From positions 62,001 to 126,000 of the forward strand of contig JARBJD010000163.1 in assembly GCA_033064195.1 (NCBI GenBank): a stretch of DNA of 64,000 bases, in the 5' to 3' direction. The DNA comes from Blattamonas nauphoetae. Its lineage: Eukaryota; Preaxostyla; Oxymonadida. The position numbers were made by a program, and so were the translations under genes. The notes under the pieces were generated by a model. It was not told the DNA's origin. It worked only from the letters and a program-made list of their open reading frames with translations, and made no database searches. Positions 55,267 to 64,000 of this stretch are shown one piece after another; the stretch's first letter is position 1, and every line of letters starts with the position of its first letter.

Positions 55267-58200
55267 TCATCGGGTAGAATTGAACGAAAGAGAAAAGGAA
55301 CTGAAAGGAACAAAGGGAGAGAGGATCTTGTCAGGATGGGGTGACACGTGGGCAGGGTGTTGCAAAGAGAGACGGAGGGAGTGATGGAGATACTGTGACG
55401 TTGGGAGTGAACTAAAGAATGGCTTGAACGGGATTTGAAAGAAAGGATTATCACTGCTGTGGTATTCCTCAAACGTCTCTCGATTAATCTCTGTCCACTG
55501 AAGCCGAGAACAAAAGAAAATCCACAAACCATATCGTTCCTGCTGTGGACATCAAGATGGGCAATCCAGGGTTCAAGAGAAGGAGTTGGAGCAGTAAAAT
55601 GGGCCAAAAAGTCAATCCGCACAGAATTCGTGACGAACGGATACTTCTGACTGCTCTCCGATCGATCTTCGTGAAAAACCCTTTGAGTGACTGGACTGAG
55701 AAAGTGGGAGAAAACAATAAAATGAATATGAAGAAAGGGAGGGATACAGAGGAGCGACGGTCGATGGAAAATGAGTGATTGTGGGCCCAAAATATGGCGA
55801 TGACACGTTCCACCAGTCGTCTGTTCGGTGGAGCTGCCAAGTGCCCGTATTTCGTTGTGTATACAAAGGCCACTGGAGAGCTGAGGGATCAAAAGACAAG
55901 GGAATGGGTTTCACTTCCTTCTGTCTTTTCGGATCAACAACACTCTCCGGTTCTTCTTGGACTCTCCCCTTCTTTCCTCCCAGAAGCCAAGCCCCATTCC
56001 AACACAACCCGACTGACTGGAATCTATCCCAGAAACAGTATTGATTGAACTCACTCAACCCCCTGTTTCCGTATGGGTAGAGGATGTCGATCCAATCGTC
56101 ATGCATACGATGTTCAGTTTCATATCTGAAGAAAGACTTCGAATTGTCCAGTTCGTATCGACCCCGACGTCGGTCCAGTTCTGTTTCAGCAGTTTCAGAG
56201 TATGGCAGAAGCAGTTCATGGCCTGCGTCGGTTACGAAGAAAGATTGGACTGAATGGCGAATTCCTTGAAGGTAGCGGAGTTTGGTTTGTCGCAGTTCTC
56301 GCCATTTCTCGAACTCCTTCTCAATGAATGGGAATTGCATTTCATCATTATCCATAATCGGATTCATGGGTTCCCATTCAGTATCGAGTTCATCAGGCTG
56401 TTCGTCGTCATTTAGTTCGCCTGCTCCATTCTGTGGCACGAGAAGATGAGAGAATAGGTCGCTGGGGTCATCTCCGTCAAATCCCATAGAGGGTCGGTCA
56501 ACCAACAAAAAAGAAACACCGTCATCTGGTGTTTTGGGAGAATGGAGGGGTGGTGATGAAGTCGGCGATCTCTGTGGCTTTTGAGGAGATTTCATGAGAG
56601 ACTGGGAGAGTGACATCGTCGTCTTCATCTGCAATCGGAGGTTGGCAATGAGTGCAGCCAATCCAGACGTGTGTTGTATCGCACTCTGTTGTGCAGTCGT
56701 CGAGTTTGTTGTGTTCGAAAGTGACGTGCTCAGATTGTTGTCTTCATTCGACTCTGTCCACTCGTCATCATTGTCCCGAGAGTCTCCTTGACGATTTTCA
56801 GTGTTTGGTTTTCCCTCATTTCGTTGAAGTTTTTGCATAGCTTCCCGTTTCTTCTTTTCTTCTTCAGTCTTCCGTTTTTCTTCCTGACGGGTTTCTTTCT
56901 CCTGATTTTTCTTTTCTTTCCGAATTCGTTTTTCCTCTCTTTGTTTCTCTTCTTCTCGTATCTTTTCGGCTTCCTTGATCTTCTTCCCCTCTTCCTTCAT
57001 CTGCCGATCAACCATCTTCAATCTCTTCTGCTCCTCCTTTTCTTTGAGTTTTTTGTCTTTTTGAGTCATATCTCCGTTCTCAGTGACGCGCGCGCTCGGA
57101 GAAGACGATATGTTATGGATGGAGGACGGTGCAGGATGAAGAGGAAGAGGAGGATTCGATGTTGATCGAGTGATCTGCGCCATTGCGAGGCCATGTCCCG
57201 CTTTTGGTTGCCCGTGGTTCTGAACAGAATACTGTACATGGCTTGGGCCATTCAGAGTGACTGTGATTGGCGATGGTGGTGGTCGAGATGGCGCGATGGG
57301 AGGAAGAAGTCGATTTGGAGAGAAGACGCCACTCGGCTTGGGTTGCGGTGGAGGTCTTGATGGAAGAGGAAAAGTCGAGTCTGATTGTGTCTTGTTCACT
57401 GGAACAGACACAGATTGAATGGAAGCTGAAGTTGTTGGAGATGTGATGATTGATATTTGGCGAGGTGGAATCGGAGGAGGGTGAGGACGAAGTTTTGGGA
57501 GAGGAGGAATCCGTGATGGGAGTTGTGCAAAAAACTGTCCATAGCTTGGGCCATTCAGAGCGGTTGTGACTGGCAAGTGAGGAGATTGAGACACAGCTGA
57601 TGAGATTCCATCAAACATCGTCGTTGCCGACATGCTGTCAAATGGCGAGACTCCGACTTGAGGAGATGCAATTGACGTTCCTTCTGGTGTCCGTAATTCC
57701 GATTGTGGCCGGTTTGACGAATTGGCTCGATGGGGATAACTGGTCACTGGCCGGATGATGGTTGGTTCCATCGTCGAAGGAGATTCCGAACAGCCTCGTT
57801 CTGCCCATTTTCTTTCTCCTTCTGCCCATTTTCTTTCTCCTTCCAGTCGTCTCTCTTCTTTCCAGTCAACCATTCGCTGTTCAATATCAGCTGCCACTTC
57901 TTTTCCCTTTCCGATGATAGCTTCAACATTCGAGAATGCTTTCTGAAGGGCGGCCTCACGCTGTGTTTCCTCTTCTTCCCGAGGAACATCGAGGATCATT
58001 CGTTGAGCGAGTCGGCCATCGTGTAGGCCTCGCTCTGAAGACAATTTTGCAGCCATTGATGCCAGCAAGCCATCCAGTTCTTTCTTCAGTTCAGAGACTT
58101 TTCGTTCCCCCTTCAATTCTCGCTTCTTTTGAGAATATTCCGTCTTCTTCATCTTGTGGACTTCTTTCAGTCTCTTGTCTGCTTCTTGTGCTTCAGCCCG

Positions 58201-60888
58201 AACTTGTGCTTTTTCTGCTTCCAATCTCTCGCGCCGTTCTTTCTTCTTTTTCTTTCTTGCCTCTTTTCGGAGTTTCCGCTGAAGTCTGTCCTCATCCGGT
58301 TTGGAGATAGATGATGAAGATAACGATGCTTGTAGTTTTCGATCCAATTCTTCTTCCTTCATTCGAAACTCTTCTTTCATTCTTTGGCGATGATACTTGG
58401 TTTCTGGACAAGATGAAGAGTGAGGGAGATAAAGAGTTGACTCATCACGACAACAAACCTTGAATTTCGAGATAAAACGTCTCCTTCCAACGTTCATTCA
58501 TGGCGTCTTCTTCCGCCTCGCCAAGTTTCCTCTTCAGTCTTGCGTCCCTTTCTTCTGTCTTCTTGAGCTGTTTTTGTTCCTTTCTCTTCTGATAATCTTC
58601 TTCATCCTGCCTCTTTGATGCGTCTTCTCTTCTTTTCTCCTCCTCTTCTTTCCTCGTCTTTGCAGTCGTCTTCTCCTTCTTTTTTTCTTCCTTTCTATCC
58701 TTCAGCGTCTGTTTCTCTTCCTTCTTCCGAAGTCTTGCCGCTCTTTTCCATTTTGACTTCTCATCACTCAGCCCCATCAAAGAGTAGAGCGACCCAAACC
58801 ATTTGCGCGAGATCCAAACAGATCCCCCTTTCTCCATCATGACGATGCGATTGAACGAGACACCACAACTGATGTACGCCTGGATGTCCGTTGATTTGTT
58901 TCCGATTCCACTCCACATCATCTGATTGGAAAAGACTGTCAAAAGATGAAGAAGAGAAGTTGATCAAGTCATGGAGCAAACCTCGCTCAGGTCTTGGGAG
59001 GATAATTCTTCGTTTTCGCGTTCTTCCTCCTTGTGGGGTTGAATCAACGACTTTCTTCGTCTCGAACGGACCAAAACAATCATTCACTTCATATAACACC
59101 AACATTTTCATCAACTCCGGCGTTTTGGAGACGACCTCGGCCCGGAATGATCCAAAGAGCGACAAGGGTGAAAAGAGAACTGGGCCAGATGGAAGATACG
59201 GATGCATCTTTCTCATCTTCTTCACCGCTTCTTTCTGAGTCTGCCATTCTATCTCAAGTGTTGTGGGAAGTCTGTGTTAACAAATGTGATGTCAAGAAAA
59301 AAGAGATGGAAACTGTTCATAATCATCTTCCGATGCACTCCAAAAGCTGGTTGGTGTTCCAGAGCTCCCACAACTACTTGAACTGTCATCTTCAGAATTT
59401 GCGCTGTAACCAGCGTTTCTCCTCGCTTCCCTCATTCTTTGTTTCTCCTCCTTTCGTTTCAATCGTGCTTGCTGCTTCAACTCCTTCAGCTCCACTTCGT
59501 TCTGTTTGCGTGAATACTTAACTGAAGAAGTGACGTTCGATTAAAAGCACACTCATCTCTTTCATCGGCCCGTGCTTCTCCTGCACCCGCTGAAGCATTG
59601 TCTTCGTTCGTTGAGATGCTCCAACCCCTCGCGCTGTGAGGTACACAAAATTGTATCCGCTTTGAAGAGAAGATCGTGAGGGTGTATGATAACAATGAGA
59701 AAAGGGAATGATGAAACCGGGCTGCAATTCGACTCATCATGACAGAGATTCCAACGTGTGAGTAGTCAATTCTGAGCGCAGAGGAGAGATGAATGAGAGG
59801 GAGAGGGAGAATCACACCCCCAACTCGGGAGGATTTGTCCACCGACATCTGATCGTGTAATTGTGCCATCAATATCACTGACGACGATTGGTGATGTCGA
59901 GTCGACTACAAACAAGCGGGCTGTTAATGATTTTTTCCTGGGAGCAGAGAAATGACCAAAAAAGAGTGAAGGTAAGAACGAAAACGCTAATAAAATAAAA
60001 ATAGCAGAAATATTCGGATAGTAGACCTGGTTGGTTCCGAATCTGTGACTGAAGATGTGGAATCATTTGACTCGTTAGAGAACGCTTTTGAGGCTCCTCT
60101 CCGTCGAATTCTCCACAAAGTAAATACAATTTTGTTTTCACCCACTTGAAAAGAAATCGAGGAGAGAGATATAAACAGACTATGGAGAGGGAGAGATGAC
60201 AATTGAGCTGATGATGGGAATCGGGTTCTGCGAGCATGAGAAATAGTTGCTGTTTGATGAGTGAGTTTTTTAGGTCTAGTATATCCAGGGAAAGATGTAG
60301 TTATTGTGGGAGATTGAAAGAAAAAGGAGGAAGGGTGTTTGTTCCTGTTGACAAAAAGATGAGAGATACTTGAGATCTGCAGCTCTATCCTTGGGAGGGA
60401 CAAAATGTCGTTTAAGATCTTGATCAAATAAGATATCTGCCTTTTGAGTTTGGATATCATTAACAGCGTGTGGATCCTATGTTGTTGAGATAAAAATGGA
60501 GATGTGATCGTGAAGAGTGAACGAAATGAACGAAAATGAAGTTGATCGCGTGCACTTCATTTCCCGTAGAAAATGAATCGTGGTTATTCGCGAGTGATAG
60601 AAGAATGGCTCAATCTGTCCGTGTGCATACTGTATATGTTTCAAAGTATCCAAGCCCGGTTTCAGTGATAAACATTTCGAGGCCTGACAGAATATTATTG
60701 ACATTTATTCTGACAACCACATTATCGGGGTCTGATGCTCGGAAAATTCCGAAGCGAAAAGAAAAGGATGTGGAACGGTAAATTCCGGTTTGGTCTTTTA
60801 CTACCAAAATATCGGAAACACCACTATTGAATGTCCGATTCTTACGTCTTGAGGGACTGTTTTCTGAGATCTGATCTGAATCAGACAT
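55267..60888 (-). CDS. Lipin-type phosphatidate phosphatase with long C-terminal extension
   Basis: A multi-exon minus-strand gene. The first exon holds the N-LIP domain (SGVSDILVVKDQTG, SFSFRFGIFRASD, VVVRINVN). Downstream, near 59830-59870, comes the catalytic LNS2 motif SDIDGTITRSDVGG (DxDGT intact), then YLTARGVGASQRT. About 60 charged residues are inserted before LPSGPVLFSPLSLFGSF, and IGNKSTDIQAYISCGV follows. Lipins dephosphorylate phosphatidate to diacylglycerol at ER membranes. After the lipin fold the same frame runs on into a long Lys/Glu/Arg coiled coil, a Pro/Ser-rich part and a Trp-rich C-terminal part, making the protein much longer than the usual 800-900 residues. The intron near 58440-58490 joins two coiled-coil halves in frame, so the extension belongs to this gene. 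The 3' end is uncertain: TGA at 55612, or further exons to 55267. About 290 bp separate it from the flippase start. Confidence 0.75.
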
Positions 60889-61501
60889 TCATGATGGTTG
60901 GATCACACCTCTCCATCCGAATTTGGGAAGAAAATTGATGAAAAACCAAGGAACACTCTTGATCGCATTCTGTCTCAAAAATTTGTTGTATTTTATCGAC
61001 ATTCCGTGGTTGAAATTCGTAGAAGTGATGTTTCTTGAATTCCTTCAGAATTCTGGTTATCATCGACCTCATGGGAGAAAATATAAAAAATCACTCTCGA
61101 TCTTCATGTATGTCAGATTTCTGGATTTGAATATGACTATATTCTCCGGTACATCAATTGATAATGTTCTGTCGATGAATGCTGAGTATTCAATGGTTGA
61201 ATCGTGATTAATCATTTTGAAATCGTTTATCACTAGAAATGAACATGGTTTGATAGTGAGTTCCAGAAAATTTGCATTTGTACCTCTTAAGGAGGAACCA
61301 TCTGTCTTCTCTGAGAAAAGATGAATGAGTCCAGACAATGAAGGACTTCCCTTTCATGATAAGCTATTCAGGACCACGTTGATCATCATGATATCTATCA
61401 GGTCTATGAAGTATGGCACATGTGACACTAAACTCAATGAGAATGTCAACTATTAGGGGTCTGGATCAACTTCAACCAAAATCAACTTGATTCCTGGTCT
61501 G
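60889..61501. other. Divergent region between lipin and CHD genes
   Basis: About 610 bp between two divergent starts. Two overlapping minus-strand open frames (61338-61069 and 61072-60881) have no recognisable domain, and the second ends across the lipin ATG. They could be 5' exons of lipin or chance frames. The region is otherwise AT-rich, with no RNA gene seen. Confidence 0.35.
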
Positions 61502-64000
61502 ATGCCCAAACCAAGAAAGAGACAGACCCACAATGCCTCAGACGATGAAGACTTCTACGACGAGGAGTTTGACAGTTTTGAAAAATCAATACGAGGTACT
61601 CGAGTCCAGAATGATCCTCAAAAACATAAAAAAACCATCGAGAAAGATGATGACACTGGACAGTCTAATGATGATTCTTCACCTTTCTCGGATTCTTCTC
61701 ACTCTCATGAAGAAGAACCGAAAGACGATGGTATCAAATGGGAGAAGATCTTCGCAACTCGATTCAAGACGGATCATGGTCCGAACTCGCCAACACCTGA
61801 CCCAAACGTTTCACTTTCGCAGGTGAACACTGAAACTTCAACTCAGACCACTCCATTTCAGAACACTCTCACACCCTACCTCCCAATCTCTCACCTATCA
61901 CCGTCTCCGACGCCTGGTCCCCAAGGTCAATCGCCAGGCCTTTCTTCAGATGGTGCTGTTCTTATGCGAACTTTCCCTCTTTTACCGTTTCCTACCGAGG
62001 AGCAACTCGAGGCTGACCCTTCATTGCTCGAATTCCTCGTCAAATGGAAAAATGCTTCATATATCCACTGTAGTTGGATCCCATTCGAAGACCTTTCCCA
62101 AGACTTGCATTGGAAGATGAAATACAAAACGTTTTTAAAGAAAATGAGAGAGAAAATCGAAGAAAATTTCTCTAGATCCAGTTCCGGGGATGTTGATGCA
62201 TTCGAAGAAGAATTTGAACCGTTTTCTCCAGAATATACAGAAGTTGATCGAATTCTTGGTGAGTCTGATGCTCCAGATCCATACTACGTTCCTCCTGATA
62301 TTGACCCCGATGGCAACACCCAATCTGAAGAAGGAATGCAAGTCGACGTGCCAACGCGCAAACAATATCTAGTTAAATGGAAAGGACTGCAATATTGTGA
62401 CAGCACATGGGAATGGGAGGAACACTTTGTTGCTCCTGATAAAATTGCTGATTACCACCGAAGAATGGCTCAACCACCAATCCGCGATAACATCGAGCCA
62501 GAATACCCTGATCCCGATGATGCAAAAAGCCAAGTCCGTCAGAGATGGAAAAAAAGCCCAAAATACAAGAACGGGCACGAATTGCGCTCCTATCAAGTCG
62601 AAGGATTGAATTGGATGATCTTCAACTGGTACCAAGGACGAAATGCTATTTTGGCTGATGAAATGGGACTCGGCAAGGCACAGCCACTCACTGCAAACAT
62701 TCTAACACCGAGCGGATGGAGGAAGATGGGAGACATCAAAGAAGGTGACGAAGTGATCGCGGCCTCAAACGGAAAAGCGACGAAAGTGGAGAAGGTGTAT
62801 CCACAAGGGATTAAAGACATTTTTCAGGTTACTTTTTCAGATGGAACAAGCACTGAATGTACCGCAGAGCATCTGTGGACAATTGGACAACTTGGGAAAG
62901 AGGGGAGCATGATGACGGTTGAACTTCAAAGTATCAAAGACTCTCTTCTCGACGGACAAGGGAAACCGCAATTTTTTGTCCCAATCGCTGCTCCAATCGA
63001 GCAATATCAGTGCCAATCATTGTCTTCTGTTGGGTTGAGCGTTGAGGAGAGGTTTTCTGAACTTTTGAGAAGGATGGAACAAGCGGAAAGGTGCGTTGTT
63101 TCAGAAGAAATGGAGACAAAAGGAATGATTTCAATGAATGTTGAAACCAACACAGTTCAGGCAACATTAGAACTCATCAGATCTCTCGGAGGCTTTGCAG
63201 CTTCCGATGCATCGACCGCCTCTTCGACTCCTCTTCACTTCACTCTCCCGCCCCAATTCAACTTCAGCAAGTTGTCCAAATTAGCTGATTCAATCAGTCA
63301 ATATCGACCACTCACATCAACCTCTTCACATCGTATGATCACATCCGTCAAACAACTCCGCGCAGAGCCTGCCCAATGCATTCTCATTTCTGATTCATCC
63401 CATCTTTACATCACCGACTCGTTCATTGTCACTCACAACACAGCACAATCCCTCAGCTTCATCAACCACATCGCACGTGTCGAGAAAATCCCAGGCCCAT
63501 TCTTAATTGTTGCTCCTCTCTCAACCATCCCTCACTGGGAACGAGAGATCGAAGACTGGACTGATCTCAACTCAATTGTATTCCATGGCAACCCCACATC
63601 TCTCGAGCTCATCCGTGAGATTGAATGGATCAGATTAAACGAACGAAAGACAAAGCAAATTGGTGTTGGGTTTGAAGTGTTAATATCAACCTTTGAAACT
63701 GTTCAGAAGAACCTGGACTGGTTCATGGAAGTTCATTGGAGACTCATCGTTGTCGACGAAGCCCACAAACTCAAAAGCCGTGAATCTAAACTCTTCTGGC
63801 AGTTGAAGCAACTTCATGTTGATCGGAGACTCCTCCTGACAGGAACACCACTCCAAAACAACATGCAAGAACTGTTCTCCATTCTTAACTTCCTCCAGCC
63901 CAGTGAATTTCCATCTGAGGCCCACTTCCTCCAGAAATTTGGTGACATCAATGATCATCCAGAGAAAATCAACGACCTTCACAAAGTTCTCAAACCGTAC
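61502..64000 (+). CDS. CHD6-9-type chromodomain helicase, 5' part, interrupted by an intein
   Basis: Open frame of 833 codons from the ATG at 61502 to the window end, with no intron needed. Basic and acidic low-complexity sequence (residues 1-160) precedes two chromodomains: FLVKWKNASYIHCSW near residue 177 and QYLVKWKGLQYCDSTWEW near 288. The SNF2 ATPase lobe starts at LRSYQVEGLNWM. Walker A reads DEMGLGK up to residue 392, then a 254-residue intein, then TAQSLSFI. After it come GPFLIVAPLSTIPHWEREI (motif Ia), VVDEAHKLKS (DEAH near residue 752), LLLTGTPLQNN and LQPSEFPSEAHF. The Ia and later segments resemble CHD7/8 more than CHD1 or Mi-2. CHD proteins slide nucleosomes using ATP. The P-loop is split, so activity must depend on removal of the insert. 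The helicase C lobe lies outside the window. Confidence 0.93.
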   Translation, partial: MPKPRKRQTHNASDDEDFYDEEFDSFEKSIRGTRVQNDPQKHKKTIEKDDDTGQSNDDSSPFSDSSHSHEEEPKDDGIKWEKIFATRFKTDHGPNSPTPDPNVSLSQVNTETSTQTTPFQNTLTPYLPISHLSPSPTPGPQGQSPGLSSDGAVLMRTFPLLPFPTEEQLEADPSLLEFLVKWKNASYIHCSWIPFEDLSQDLHWKMKYKTFLKKMREKIEENFSRSSSGDVDAFEEEFEPFSPEYTEVDRILGESDAPDPYYVPPDIDPDGNTQSEEGMQVDVPTRKQYLVKWKGLQYCDSTWEWEEHFVAPDKIADYHRRMAQPPIRDNIEPEYPDPDDAKSQVRQRWKKSPKYKNGHELRSYQVEGLNWMIFNWYQGRNAILADEMGLGKAQPLTANILTPSGWRKMGDIKEGDEVIAASNGKATKVEKVYPQGIKDIFQVTFSDGTSTECTAEHLWTIGQLGKEGSMMTVELQSIKDSLLDGQGKPQFFVPIAAPIEQYQCQSLSSVGLSVEERFSELLRRMEQAERCVVSEEMETKGMISMNVETNTVQATLELIRSLGGFAASDASTASSTPLHFTLPPQFNFSKLSKLADSISQYRPLTSTSSHRMITSVKQLRAEPAQCILISDSSHLYITDSFIVTHNTAQSLSFINHIARVEKIPGPFLIVAPLSTIPHWEREIEDWTDLNSIVFHGNPTSLELIREIEWIRLNERKTKQIGVGFEVLISTFETVQKNLDWFMEVHWRLIVVDEAHKLKSRESKLFWQLKQLHVDRRLLLTGTPLQNNMQELFSILNFLQPSEFPSEAHFLQKFGDINDHPEKINDLHKVLKPY
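62678..63439 (+). mobile_element. Class 3 intein in the Walker A motif of the CHD gene
   Basis: A 762-bp in-frame insert (254 residues) lies exactly between GLGK and T of the P-loop. Block A starts AQPLTANILTPSGW and continues MGDIKEGDEV and VYPQGIKDIFQVTFSDG. Block B is TECTAEHLW, with T62 and H65 as TxxH and W67 next. Block F has QCILIS with C234, then SHLYITDSFIVTHN, giving T252, H253 and terminal N254. The +1 residue is Thr. Residue 1 is Ala, so a class 1 start is excluded; Trp after TxxH, Cys in block F and Thr before His-Asn are the defining residues of class 3 inteins. The middle (about residues 90-215) has no intact LAGLIDADG motif but keeps ELIRSLGGFAAS and KLADSISQYRP, typical of degraded homing-endonuclease regions. 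No GT...AG edges fit an intron. Confidence 0.93.

Noticed and set aside
62678-63439. Reading the insert in the CHD gene as a spliceosomal intron
   Set aside because: It begins GCA and ends AAC with no GT...AG at edges that would restore GLGKT, it is open for all 254 codons, and it encodes clear Hint-domain blocks.
61502-64000. Bacterial contamination as source of the intein
   Set aside because: Both sides are one continuous eukaryotic CHD frame with chromodomains, linked in the same window to intron-bearing genes.

Overview
The window is nuclear DNA of a protist. The genes carry spliceosomal GT-AG introns, many only about 30-60 nt long. The proteins are eukaryotic: CDC14, the PP2A scaffold subunit, GCN1, a RhoGEF, lipin, a P4-ATPase and a CHD remodeler. 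A DZIP1-type basal-body protein points to a flagellate. The 10.6-kb intronless gene for a cysteine/serine-rich repeat ectodomain with one membrane span and a degenerate kinase lobe resembles the large receptor-like families of oxymonads (Preaxostyla, e.g. Blattamonas-like). That placement is inference, not proof.

Layout. 1-6 kb: partial uridine-kinase-family gene (-), CDC14 phosphatase (+), DZIP1-like gene (-). 6-24 kb: SMYD-like SET protein (+), PP2A-A/PR65 (-) and a very large GCN1 (+); the last two are head to head with only 39 bp between start codons. 24-35 kb: IQ-RhoGEF (-), a CSB/ERCC6-like SNF2 protein that has lost its ATPase motifs (-), an NCLX-type cation/Ca2+ exchanger (-), a small doubtful membrane-protein gene (-) and a histidine acid phosphatase (-). 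35-39 kb: LRR protein (+) and F-box-like protein (+). 39-50 kb: giant surface protein (+) followed by about 1.1 kb with no gene seen. 50-61 kb: P4-ATPase flippase (-) and a lipin phosphatidate phosphatase with a long coiled-coil/proline-rich extension (-). 61.5-64 kb: 5' part of a CHD6-9-type chromodomain helicase (+), open to the window edge.

The most striking item is in the last gene. Its Walker A motif is split, directly after GLGK, by a 254-codon in-frame insert that has every hallmark of an intein. The first residue is a non-nucleophilic Ala. The insert has a TxxH block B followed by Trp, a Cys in block F, and a Thr-His-Asn end followed by Thr(+1). This Trp/Cys/Thr signature defines class 3 inteins, which to my knowledge are known from bacteria and phages. 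A class 3 intein in a nuclear chromatin remodeler would be new to my knowledge.

The genes are not an operon-like unit. They are densely packed housekeeping genes on alternating strands, often with less than 200 bp between them. Intron boundaries quoted are hand-made models. Where I give exon sums, the joined exons keep frame and match the known family, but no transcript evidence was available.
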